Assembly: GCA_017440965.1 (NCBI GenBank) | Contig: JAFSGH010000020.1 | Location: 1 to 49,245 of the forward strand | Origin: Clostridia bacterium | GTDB taxonomy: Bacteria > Bacillota > Clostridia > Oscillospirales > Acutalibacteraceae | DNA: 49,245 nucleotides | Reading direction: 5' to 3' | Part shown: piece after piece, positions 23,597-31,228 of the stretch | How positions within the stretch are numbered: position 1 is the first letter of the stretch | How the letters are laid out: the number at the start of each line of letters is the position of its first letter | Notes under the pieces: generated by a model | What the model saw: only the letters and a program-made list of their open reading frames with translations | Databases searched by the model: none | What the model was told of the DNA's origin: nothing | Position numbers and translations under genes: made by a program

Positions 23597-24979
23597 TTAA
23601 AATCCGGGGAAGCCGCCGGGCATTGAGCCGCCCATTCCACCGAAGCCTCCGGGAGGCATCATACGGCGCATTCTCTTTTTGCTTCCGCCTTTATTACCGC
23701 TTAACTGCTTAAACATCTTCTGCATCTGCTTATACTGAGAGAGAAGTCTGTTGACATCCTCAACCTGCATTCCGCAGCCTGCGGCAATTCTTCTTTTTCT
23801 TGAGGGGTTGATAATTTCGGGCTTTGCTCTTTCGCCGGGAGTCATTGAAAGAATGATAGCCTTTGTCTTATCAAGCGCTCTTTCATCTATATCTGCATCC
23901 TTGATCTTTTTGCCGACGCCGGGAATCATAGAAAGAAGGTCCTTCATTGAACCCATCTTTTTCATTTCTTCCATCTGCATCAGAAGATCATTGAGATCAA
24001 ACTTGTTCTGTGAAAGCTTTCTTTCAAGCTCAGCAGCCTTCTTTTCGTCGAGAGTGGTCTCAGCCTTTTCAATAAGAGAAAGGACATCGCCCATTCCGAG
24101 AATTCTTGATGCCATTCTGTCAGGATGGAAAACATCAAGATCATCAAGCTTTTCACCGACACCCACAAACTTTATGGGCTTACCTGTAACTGCTCTTGCT
24201 GAAAGAGCCGCACCGCCTCTTGTATCACCGTCAAGCTTTGTAAGCACGAGACCGTCAATACCGAGTGCCTCATTGAAGGTAGAAGCAACATTTACTGCAT
24301 CCTGACCTGTCATTGAGTCAACAACAAGGAGAATTTCGTGGGGCTTTACCTCAGCTTTTATATTCTTAAGCTCCTGCATAAGCTGCTCGTCAATATGAAG
24401 ACGGCCCGCAGTATCAAGAAATACATAGTCATAGCCCTTATCCTTAGCGAGCTTTACTGCTTCTCTTGCGATGATAACGGGGTTTTCCGTACCCATCTCA
24501 AAAACAGGAACGCCTGCCTGCTCACCGACTACCTGAAGCTGCTTGATAGCAGCAGGTCTGTAAATATCGCAGGCTGCAAGAAGAGGTCTGTGACCGTCTG
24601 CCTTGAGCTTTTTACAGATCTTTGCACTGTGAGTAGTTTTACCTGAACCCTGAAGGCCGCACATCATAACTACCGTCGGGGGATGTGAAGCACTTGCAAG
24701 TCTTGCCTGAGTACCGCCCATAAGAGCAGTTAATTCCTCATTAACAATTTTTATAACCATCTGCGCAGGGGTAAGGCTTTCCATAACCTTTGCGCCGATT
24801 GCCTTTTCTGTAACTCTTGCGGTAAAGTCCTTTGCTACTTTATAGCTGACGTCTGCTTCAAGAAGAGCAAGACGGACCTCACGCATCGCTTCTTTTACGT
24901 CGCTTTCATTAAGTGAACCCTTGCTTCTGAGTTTCTTAAACGCAGAGTCAAGTTTATCGGAGAGTCCTTCAAAAGCCAT
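23597..24979 (-). CDS. ffh: Signal recognition particle protein Ffh (SRP54)
   Basis: 460 residues. The N domain is followed by the G domain with GLQGSGKTTHSAK (P-loop, about 109-121), DTAGRLH, TKLDGD and the rest of the SRP GTPase motifs, then the methionine-rich M domain with PSRKRRIAAGCG and MQKMFKQL, and a Gly/Met-rich tail. With 4.5S RNA it binds signal sequences of nascent membrane proteins and delivers ribosomes to FtsY. It lies 30 bp after ylxM. The 4.5S RNA gene is not in this window. Confidence 0.98.
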   Translation of the reverse strand: MAFEGLSDKLDSAFKKLRSKGSLNESDVKEAMREVRLALLEADVSYKVAKDFTARVTEKAIGAKVMESLTPAQMVIKIVNEELTALMGGTQARLASASHPPTVVMMCGLQGSGKTTHSAKICKKLKADGHRPLLAACDIYRPAAIKQLQVVGEQAGVPVFEMGTENPVIIAREAVKLAKDKGYDYVFLDTAGRLHIDEQLMQELKNIKAEVKPHEILLVVDSMTGQDAVNVASTFNEALGIDGLVLTKLDGDTRGGAALSARAVTGKPIKFVGVGEKLDDLDVFHPDRMASRILGMGDVLSLIEKAETTLDEKKAAELERKLSQNKFDLNDLLMQMEEMKKMGSMKDLLSMIPGVGKKIKDADIDERALDKTKAIILSMTPGERAKPEIINPSRKRRIAAGCGMQVEDVNRLLSQYKQMQKMFKQLSGNKGGSKKRMRRMMPPGGFGGMGGSMPGGFPGF

Positions 24980-25009
24980 AAGGTCACTTCCTTTCCTGAA
25001 ATATATGTA

Positions 25010-25372
25010 TTATTCCGATAAGGACATCGCTATGGATCTGATCCTTACGGACAGGTCGTTTATCTCTCGTGAAAGACCTGTCTGTCTGTTTTCAACGCCT
25101 ATCTTTGTTGCACATTCGATGATCTCATCGAGGCCGCTCTGAACATCCTTGAATCTTTTTACAAGACCAAGCCTTTGCTCCATTTCAATGAGTTGACATT
25201 CGGCTCTCTTGATGGCATCCCTGACGCCCTGACGGGTTATTCCCACATTCTGTGCGATCTCGGCAAGTGACAGATCTTCATTATAATAATAATCGAGAAA
25301 TTCACGCTGTTTGGGAGTGAGCATATCGCCGTAAAAATCAAGCAGGATAGTAATATCAAGATTTTTTGCCAT
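25010..25372 (-). CDS. ylxM: YlxM/P13-like DNA-binding protein, SRP-operon regulator
   Basis: 120 residues with a sigma-70 region 4-like helix-turn-helix: TPKQREFLDYYYNEDLSLAEIA, then NVGITRQGVRDAIKRAE. YlxM proteins are encoded just before ffh in Firmicutes, and the streptococcal homologue influences SRP activity. It is the first gene of the operon, behind a consensus promoter at 25442-25470 and a 5'-terminal mRNA hairpin. The ribosome site GGAAAGTGGTG lies somewhat ahead of the ATG at 25372. Confidence 0.93.
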   Translation of the reverse strand: MAKNLDITILLDFYGDMLTPKQREFLDYYYNEDLSLAEIAQNVGITRQGVRDAIKRAECQLIEMEQRLGLVKRFKDVQSGLDEIIECATKIGVENRQTGLSREINDLSVRIRSIAMSLSE

Positions 25373-25411
25373 TATCAGGCACCACTTTCCTGAAGAATTT
25401 TAATGAAAAAT

Positions 25412-25438
25412 GCCTGTAAAGCCTCAAACTTTACAGGC
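25412..25438 (-). other. Hairpin at the 5' end of the ylxM-ffh mRNA
   Basis: GCCTGTAAAG (25412-25421) pairs perfectly with CTTTACAGGC (25429-25438). Given the promoter at 25442-25470 the transcript should begin at or within a base or two of this stem. A short T-run (ATTTTTC) follows it. It may stabilise the 5' end or act as an attenuator. Confidence 0.5.
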
Positions 25439-25441
25439 GGT

Positions 25442-25470
25442 ATTATATTATAAAAATACCCCTTTGTCAA
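25442..25470 (-). promoter_or_regulatory. Consensus promoter of the ylxM-ffh-rpsP-khpA operon
   Basis: On the minus strand: TTGACA (25470-25465), exactly 17 bp, TATAAT (25447-25442). A perfect match to the housekeeping sigma-A consensus, as fits an SRP/ribosomal operon. Confidence 0.9.
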
Positions 25471-25478
25471 GGGGTATT
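25455..25478. terminator. Hairpin overlapping the ylxM promoter
   Basis: AATACCCC (25455-25462) pairs with GGGGTATT (25471-25478) around TTTGTCAA. T-rich DNA follows on both strands. It probably ends transcripts arriving from the gene at 25518-25712, while its loop also contains the -35 box of the ylxM promoter. Confidence 0.65.
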
Positions 25479-25517
25479 ACGTTTTTTTAAATTTTTAGCA
25501 AAATCACTGATTTTTAC

Positions 25518-25712
25518 TTATAAAACCTCACAATTTTCGCACATTTCGCCATCCTCTGACAAATGCACGCAGGTGGGGTTTTCAGCCTGAGCATAATCAA
25601 TATCATCAGGGATATCATTACCCACAAGGCAGGCTACGGGAACATACATAAGAATCATAAACGCACATGATACGCTTAATAAAAACTTCTTTACAGGTGT
25701 AATTCCTGTCAT
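25518..25712 (-). CDS. Small secreted or membrane-anchored protein, hypothetical
   Basis: 64 residues. A basic start is followed by one hydrophobic helix (about 8-30, FLLSVSCAFMILMYVPVAC) that could be a signal peptide or anchor. The rest is short, acidic and cysteine-bearing (CVHLSEDGEMCENCEVL). The PVAC sequence is only a poor lipobox. GGGGCGGG lies before the ATG at 25712 and a plausible promoter at 25764-25793. I do not recognise it. It lies at the downstream edge of the RHS-associated island and may or may not belong to it. Confidence 0.55.
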   Translation of the reverse strand: MTGITPVKKFLLSVSCAFMILMYVPVACLVGNDIPDDIDYAQAENPTCVHLSEDGEMCENCEVL

Positions 25713-25763
25713 AGTCCCGCCCCCGATGCCAAAAAAATCCGAAAAAATATCTTTTCTATATAT

Positions 25764-25793
25764 AATTTATCATATAAAAAATACTGCTGTCAA
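25764..25793 (-). promoter_or_regulatory. Predicted promoter of the 64-residue protein gene
   Basis: On the minus strand TTGACA (25793-25788), 18 bp, TAAATT (25769-25764). Good -35, moderate -10. Confidence 0.45.
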
Positions 25794-25880
25794 TAAGGTT
25801 ACAAGGTTTGTAATTATTAATTTTTTCCCTTCCCGAATCAGCAGATAAAAAAGTATTTTTCCGGCTTATCATCCTGATAT

Positions 25881-25904
25881 ATCACTCAGGCTTAACGCTG
25901 ACTG
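25881..25904 (-). repeat. 24-bp direct repeat, copy A (copy B at 26910-26933)
   Basis: Copies A and B match at 21 of 24 positions in the same orientation, sharing CTCAGGCTT and ACGCT. They bracket the gene at 25954-26661 about 1.03 kb apart. Copy A lies 50 bp past that gene's stop. Confidence 0.6.
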
Positions 25905-25953
25905 CACTCCGATTGGTTTTCTTTACAAGCAATTGATATAAATCAAAAGACGG

Positions 25954-26661
25954 TTATAAATAAAGCTTCAGAAAGACTATGATCAGAAGAACGGGAATAA
26001 GGATAATACCTATTTTTCCCATGGTTTTTGCAAGCTTCCTTGCTCCTTCTGTGCTTCTCTTGCCTTCAGTGAAGCTTGGCAGGAACAATATCAGTGCTGC
26101 TATTAATATCGGAAGAAAATGCTTCAACGTTACCTTAAAGGAATACTTAATATAATCTTCTGTGTTTGACTTTATTTTTCCTTCTGAAAAACAGGCTCTA
26201 TTGAATATATTGGCAGTTTTTTCATCATACGTACATTCATATAAAGAAACCCCTTCCTTCAGATAATCACAAAAGATATAATGCTTATTTTGTAATTCAA
26301 ATATCTGTATGTGTATCAATCTGCGTTCATCGCCATCATAACCTAAGAACATAGGAAGAGACGTATGTCTTGATATTTTATCGACATCTTCAAAATATAA
26401 AATCTTAAATGCTTCAGCCTTATCGATAAGTGTATATTGCTGCTCAAGCAAACGGTTCATAAGATCTGTAATATCTTCTCCGTAATACCTTATATACAAA
26501 TCCGCTGCATCACCCGATTCGTAAAAATCAATGTTTGCTGTAATATCCTCTATTATGGTATCTTCATTAAAATATTGATATTCCGAATACAGAAATAACG
26601 GAAAATTCAATACAGAAAGCACAAGTATAAGTAAAAGCATCAAAACTGCTAATTTTTTCAT
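25954..26661 (-). CDS. Hypothetical three-TM membrane protein in the RHS island
   Basis: 235 residues, family not recognised. An N-terminal hydrophobic helix (about 3-22), a soluble middle of 150 residues (DLYIRYYGEDITDLMNRLL; MFLGYDGDERRLIHIQIFE) predicted outside, and two C-terminal helices (about 178-193 and 213-233) separated by a basic loop GKRSTEGARKLAK. GGGAGGAA precedes the ATG at 26661, chosen over the longer frame from 26676. The gene is AT-rich like the RHS tip. It sits between the two 24-bp direct repeats, so it looks like a cassette. A role in immunity to an RHS toxin is possible but unproven. Confidence 0.65.
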   Translation of the reverse strand: MKKLAVLMLLLILVLSVLNFPLFLYSEYQYFNEDTIIEDITANIDFYESGDAADLYIRYYGEDITDLMNRLLEQQYTLIDKAEAFKILYFEDVDKISRHTSLPMFLGYDGDERRLIHIQIFELQNKHYIFCDYLKEGVSLYECTYDEKTANIFNRACFSEGKIKSNTEDYIKYSFKVTLKHFLPILIAALILFLPSFTEGKRSTEGARKLAKTMGKIGIILIPVLLIIVFLKLYL

Positions 26662-26909
26662 ATATATTCCTCCCAAGGATTTGTCTCATATTTTGCAACA
26701 AGAATTTTGGGACAGGGAAAATCTGTGACAAAAAATCTATTATTGCAGTATCAAGGAAAATGTTGAAGCATATTTATTTTCTGATAGAAAATGATACTTT
26801 TTACGATAATTCAATTGCTATCGAAAGATTAAAAATCTGATATTTCTTTAATTGAATTTCTCGCTCTTTTTATGGGCTTTGGTTGTTATACTTTTTTTCA
26901 CGGTTCTGC

Positions 26910-26933
26910 ATTACTCAGGCTTCACGCTAACTG
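26910..26933 (-). repeat. 24-bp direct repeat, copy B
   Basis: Matches copy A (25881-25904) at 21 of 24 positions. It covers the stop codon of the gene ending at 26927, so the repeat begins in coding sequence and runs into the intergenic region. Confidence 0.6.
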
Positions 26934-27553
26934 TCCCTTGTCTTATGCATAAGACACTTCATTAACGGAAAATCATCCCAATCGGCATATAGCTCCAATT
27001 CATTGTTATCGAAGGTATCAGAAAAAAAAGCTTTTAACAGCTCTTCTGTTTTTTTAGGATTATTTATCAATAATGAAATAACGGTAATATCCTCAATACG
27101 GATTCTTTCTGCACCGCAATAGGCAATAATGCTGTCGGGTAGTTCATCCTCTGCCGGAAAGCTCATTGCTTCACTGTAGCAATAGTAATTATCAAATAAA
27201 AATACCTGAACTTCAAAAATGTAAGAATTAATATCATCTTCAAGAGCATATGCCGTCAGTGTTTCCGTTTTTATACCTTTCGTTGTGTCCGTCTCCTTAG
27301 GTATCCAATCGAAAAACCTTTCTTCATTATTCAATAAACGGATATACCTTGTCCCGTTATAGATAAAATGTGCGCCTTCTCCTTCTTCACAATCCGAGGC
27401 AATATAAAAATTCACAGAGCTGTCTTCAATTCTATTTTTTTGAACAGTTAATGCGATTGATATTACAATGGACAAAATAACTATTGATAAAATAGAAGAT
27501 AACCAAAAAACAGCGGCAGGACTTAACTTTTTTCTGTTTTCATGCATCATCAT
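26927..27553 (-). CDS. Small membrane protein coupled to the RHS gene, putative immunity protein
   Basis: 208 residues, family not recognised. One transmembrane helix near the N-terminus (about 13-36, FWLSSILSIVILSIVISIAL) and a soluble acidic domain of about 170 residues with aromatic strands (VNFYIASDCEEGEGAHFIYNG; YIFEVQVFLFDNYYCY). The chosen ATG 27553 has GGAG six bases upstream and overlaps the stop of the RHS gene as ATGA (27553-27550), so the two are translationally coupled. A small gene directly after an RHS toxin tip is normally its immunity gene; that is the basis for the suggestion. The single TM would place the domain outside the membrane. Confidence 0.65.
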   Translation of the reverse strand: MMMHENRKKLSPAAVFWLSSILSIVILSIVISIALTVQKNRIEDSSVNFYIASDCEEGEGAHFIYNGTRYIRLLNNEERFFDWIPKETDTTKGIKTETLTAYALEDDINSYIFEVQVFLFDNYYCYSEAMSFPAEDELPDSIIAYCGAERIRIEDITVISLLINNPKKTEELLKAFFSDTFDNNELELYADWDDFPLMKCLMHKTRDS

Positions 27554-29865
27554 GGCATTCTCCATTCAACTGTAAAATAATCTCTGCCATGTTTTTTATC
27601 ATAATATGGATCATAAATTGTGGCAGAATATTCGTCCCTTATTCCATTATAATAGTTAAACAATGTAGATTGCGGTTTAATGCCTGCAGTTTCTTTTTCA
27701 TAGATAGGATCTGTTTCTTTTATATCTATTGAAGCACATGCAATGGCTACCTGTTGTTTGCTTTCCTTTGCTGCATACAAGAGAGCAATTGTATTTGGTG
27801 TATTTGTTATACCTATCGCCCACCAAAAAGCTTTTAGATGTTCTTCAATTTCCTCGTATAAGCAATCATCACTAAACAAAATTTCTCTCTGAGTAATTTG
27901 ATAAAACTTTTCCGTAGTAACGTCCACCATTTGATTAATTGTATCTACTTTGTCTATTTTATAATTTTCATATATAGCTTCGTAGAACTCCTTTTCTGTC
28001 TTTGTTGTATTTTTTAACTTTGATGGTGAAATTAATATGGAAACATCATAAGCTTTTGTTTCTGTCATTTTGGATTTTTTGATTATAATTGAATTTGTAT
28101 CATAAATAAAATCTTGAAACGATTTTTCTCTGTTTAGGAAATTTATTACGGTTACAATTTTTGTCAAAAGTCTCTTTACAATTTTAATAAACGATGCAAC
28201 GGATGGCAAAGTTCCTTTAGTGTCTGTAAACATTACCGGATTATTATTACAATACGCAAACATATTTGTGCCGATTACGCCTTGGGCGGTGTCGGCGTAT
28301 ATGTCGGCGTTCATAAATCTGCAGAGCATCGGGACGTAGAATCTTGAGCCGAGGTAGTGGCAGACGCCGGCGGCGGGGGTGAAGACGTAGCCGCGGTAGG
28401 AGACAGGGTTGTAGGAGTGAAATATTAATGCACCTATCATCTGTCCGGGAGTGCCGTTGGGCATTTTTAATTCATAGTTTCCGTAGGCATCGTAGGCATA
28501 CTCGAACAATATCTCTGATGTTTCGGCATTTATAATTCCCGTAACGTCTCCGAGGATGTTTTTCATATAAAGATATGAAACGGCATCGTTTATCACAAAG
28601 CCCAAAGCCTCGCCGTCAACATCATATATGACTCTTGTTTTTGCGACCTCGTTTTCCGTTATTGTGTTATTTTCATCTGTCGTATATTCCAGCACTCTCG
28701 TACCGTAAAGCTGAGTGTCTTCCCAGAAGTATTCATACTTGCTGTTAAGAGTTCCGTCTGATGAATACATCCTGAATTCTGCTATCTGTCCGTTATCATC
28801 GTAGAAATAATCGGTATAAGTGCCGTCATCTCCCTTGGTTACACGGGAAAGTTGTCTGCCAGCAGTCCACGTATAGGTATCTCCGTTTAATGACGTGATA
28901 TTACCCATAGCATCATACGTGACCGCCTGACCGTTATATGAAGTCAGTACGTCTCCCCACTGCGCATTAGTGTATGAATACATATGCGTCTCAGTGGCAG
29001 TAAGCTCTGTCAGTTCCCCTTCTGTATAAGGGTATCTTATTCTTGAAACGATATTTCCGCCTACGTCGTAGGTATAGGTGGAAGTGAATTCGCCGAGACG
29101 GTTATCCTCTCTTATTAACTGATTGGCTTCATCATAGTAATATTTATTGTAATATACCTTTTCGTTTTCTTCCATACGGTATATTCCCGTAATATTACCG
29201 ACAGCATCATATTCGTAATGCTCCTGTCTTGATACGGTATTTGTTCCGTTCGTAATATTCAAGGAGATGGACTCTACCTTTGTTGTCGCCGTAGTATCGG
29301 TATCTGCATAATTATATACAAATCTGCTGTCGATGCTATAGCTTTCATTATTCTTTTCGTTGTCCGTTTCGACAGACTTTGAAATGACTCTTCCGAACCA
29401 GTCGGTATTAGTTGTAGCTGTCACGCCGGTGGAATAGTTTGATACCGTTTCGTTTTCCGTCAGTTCATTTGCCGTTTCAAAGGATATAGTGTCAGTATAT
29501 ACACCTGTAACACTGTTATAATTACTGTCATAAACGTAAGTGATGCTGTCTCCTGCAATATTTCGCACTTCATTTCCGTTTTCATCACTTGATACAGAGA
29601 ACAGCAGTGAATTATCTGAGACTCTTCTTAATTGAGTCCCGGTCTCAGTATACACAGTCTTGATTCCCGATGCATTATCTGTCATAGACTGTAATACACC
29701 TTCTTCATCATAGGTATAGGAATATCTTACGGTACCGTTATATGAAACAGCGGTTATATTATCATCCTCATCGTAGGCATATGACACTGTCTGACCGTTA
29801 GCAAAGGTAGTGCTTGAAAGTCTGTCGCTGTGTTCTGCCGTGCCGTAGGTATTTTCGGAAAGCAC
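27550..29865 (-). CDS. RHS/YD-repeat protein fragment with variable C-terminal tip (5'-truncated)
   Basis: 771 residues. Residues 1-540 or so are YD repeats (YAYDEDDNITAVSYNGTVRYSY; YDVGGNIVSRIRYPY; YDAMGNITSLNGDTYTW) ending in the conserved RHS closing motif (YLGSRFYVPMLCRFMNADIY, NMFAYCNNNPVMFTDTKG). After it comes a 220-residue tip of unknown fold, encoded by visibly more AT-rich DNA from about 28265 down. RHS proteins are large secreted shells that carry a toxin at the C-terminus, so the tip is a candidate toxin. There is no signal peptide; the frame opens at a weak GTG just after an in-frame TAA near 29904, in the middle of what should be the YD region. It is therefore a truncated or orphan copy. 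Whether it is still made or delivered is uncertain. Confidence 0.78.
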   Translation of the reverse strand: MLSENTYGTAEHSDRLSSTTFANGQTVSYAYDEDDNITAVSYNGTVRYSYTYDEEGVLQSMTDNASGIKTVYTETGTQLRRVSDNSLLFSVSSDENGNEVRNIAGDSITYVYDSNYNSVTGVYTDTISFETANELTENETVSNYSTGVTATTNTDWFGRVISKSVETDNEKNNESYSIDSRFVYNYADTDTTATTKVESISLNITNGTNTVSRQEHYEYDAVGNITGIYRMEENEKVYYNKYYYDEANQLIREDNRLGEFTSTYTYDVGGNIVSRIRYPYTEGELTELTATETHMYSYTNAQWGDVLTSYNGQAVTYDAMGNITSLNGDTYTWTAGRQLSRVTKGDDGTYTDYFYDDNGQIAEFRMYSSDGTLNSKYEYFWEDTQLYGTRVLEYTTDENNTITENEVAKTRVIYDVDGEALGFVINDAVSYLYMKNILGDVTGIINAETSEILFEYAYDAYGNYELKMPNGTPGQMIGALIFHSYNPVSYRGYVFTPAAGVCHYLGSRFYVPMLCRFMNADIYADTAQGVIGTNMFAYCNNNPVMFTDTKGTLPSVASFIKIVKRLLTKIVTVINFLNREKSFQDFIYDTNSIIIKKSKMTETKAYDVSILISPSKLKNTTKTEKEFYEAIYENYKIDKVDTINQMVDVTTEKFYQITQREILFSDDCLYEEIEEHLKAFWWAIGITNTPNTIALLYAAKESKQQVAIACASIDIKETDPIYEKETAGIKPQSTLFNYYNGIRDEYSATIYDPYYDKKHGRDYFTVEWRMP

Positions 29866-29900
29866 CGTCGTGCCTATTTTTGCCTTTGTCTGATTTCCCC

Positions 29901-29936
29901 TGTCTTACCTTCCTGTCTGCCCCCTCTTGTCTTACC
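29901..29936. repeat. Short direct repeat at the truncated RHS 5' end
   Basis: TGTCTTACC occurs at 29901-29909 and 29928-29936 in a C/T-rich stretch. It contains the in-frame stop upstream of the RHS frame and the stop codon of the next gene (29932-29934). It marks the point where the RHS sequence begins abruptly, and may be a recombination junction. Confidence 0.4.
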
Positions 29937-30912
29937 CGTTACGCTTATTGATTAATCTGTTAAGTCCGTTACTGCGGAAAAGGTCCTCAATTTTTTTGAT
30001 CAACTCATCATTTTCAGGAGATTGAGTTGGTGTAAATACAACGAAATCGTCCCAGCATCGTATACAGCAAAAATTATCATTATCGCAAACCGTCACTTCT
30101 CTGATTCTCGGGAAATATACGTCTTTTTCCAAGGAAAAATCAGTAGTGTTAAAAATCATAAAACCCTTCAGATGAGAAATGATAAGATATTCACCGTTGC
30201 ACATATCACACAGGTTGGGGAGAACGGCAATTATATCAAGCTTTTCTTTGTGCACCAACCGAAATGTGTTGATATCATAAAAACACAGCGAAGCCATATC
30301 GTCGGAGCAATAAAACAGAATTACCAATAATCCTTTCTGCGGGATTACTATAGCATTACGAAAACCAGCTTCCGTAATTGTAAATTCGAGTTGCTTTGAG
30401 GTGTTTGTGATGAAGTTGTGCTGACATATAAATATTTGGTCTTTTTCATGATCTCCAAAAATTACATATAACTCATCGTCAAATATCTTGTTATCATACA
30501 GAAAGCAATCATAAATCTCAAACAACAATGTTTTTTTAGAGTTATTCTGCAAAATGTATTTTGTGTAAGATCTGCGGTCCGTTACAAAAGTGTCATATGC
30601 ATACATAAATCCATCCTTATAAACAACAGGCTTCTTAAAGAAAAAGGAGGATCCACTTTTTCTAACGGACTGTTTTTTTGTAAAATTGTCATGTAATAAA
30701 AAGTATTTATAATCACTCTTTATCGCAATGAAAGAATTGTCATCTGAAAAGGCACTATCTAAAATAGCGTTGTCTTTGCCGATTGTATATATTTCCCCGT
30801 TAACAATATCTGCAATATACAGAATATTGGAATTCATCGCAATGTATCGGAGATCTTTTGAAATATTAAAACTATGTAATTTATGACTGTATAATATAGC
30901 TTTTAAATCCAT
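29932..30912 (-). CDS. Cytoplasmic beta-propeller-like repeat protein, hypothetical
   Basis: 326 residues without signal peptide or TM. Repeating short strand patterns of WD40/propeller type are visible (LRYIAMNSNILYIADIVNGEIYTI, FSDDNSFIAIKSDYKYFLL, GLLVILFYCSDDMASLCFYDIN, GEYLIISHLKGFMIFNTTDF). A propeller of about seven weak blades is plausible, though no family signature was recognised. AGGTGACAT precedes ATG 30912, and a near-consensus promoter lies at 31104-31132. It is upstream of, and on the same strand as, the truncated RHS gene. AT-rich composition matches the island. Its relation to the RHS system is unknown. Confidence 0.65.
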   Translation of the reverse strand: MDLKAILYSHKLHSFNISKDLRYIAMNSNILYIADIVNGEIYTIGKDNAILDSAFSDDNSFIAIKSDYKYFLLHDNFTKKQSVRKSGSSFFFKKPVVYKDGFMYAYDTFVTDRRSYTKYILQNNSKKTLLFEIYDCFLYDNKIFDDELYVIFGDHEKDQIFICQHNFITNTSKQLEFTITEAGFRNAIVIPQKGLLVILFYCSDDMASLCFYDINTFRLVHKEKLDIIAVLPNLCDMCNGEYLIISHLKGFMIFNTTDFSLEKDVYFPRIREVTVCDNDNFCCIRCWDDFVVFTPTQSPENDELIKKIEDLFRSNGLNRLINKRNG

Positions 30913-31103
30913 ATGTCACCTACCATTAAAAAACAGCATCGCTGGCTACAGTTAGTACAATACGAATCAAATCCAAGGCACTTAAAACACTTTCAGTTGT
31001 GTGTGAACATTTGTCAAATCCATATAAAACATAGTACACAGTAGAATGATGCATGCTAAAATATGTCATATTTGTAACGTTATTTGAGTTGATTTTCAAA
31101 TTG

Positions 31104-31132
31104 ATTATACTTATCTTCCGGAGTAAAGTCAA
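31104..31132 (-). promoter_or_regulatory. Predicted promoter of the RHS island transcript
   Basis: On the minus strand TTGACT (31132-31127), 17 bp, TATAAT (31109-31104). It predicts a start near 31097 and a leader of about 185 nt before ATG 30912. Confidence 0.7.
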
Positions 31133-31161
31133 GTGAGCTTGTCGGCGGGAAGGCAGTAAAA

Positions 31162-31201
31162 AGAAAAAGCATCCGAAAAAGAAGCTCTCTTTTTCGGATG
31201 C
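31162..31201 (-). terminator. Terminator of gap
   Basis: GCATCCGAAAAAGA (31169-31182) pairs with TCTTTTTCGGATGC (31188-31201). On the minus strand it is followed by TTTTTCTTTTT. Confidence 0.92.
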
Positions 31202-31228
31202 GATTATTAGTATCTGTAAGAATTTAAC

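Noticed and set aside
27550-29865. RHS gene considered as part of a mobile element or prophage
   Set aside because: No transposase, integrase, structural phage gene or terminal repeats are present. RHS tips move by recombination.
30926-31132. 68-codon minus-strand ORF ahead of the propeller-like gene
   Set aside because: Its TTG start coincides with the -35 box of the predicted promoter. The internal ATG at 31069 has no ribosome site, and the product shows no recognisable feature. More likely leader sequence.
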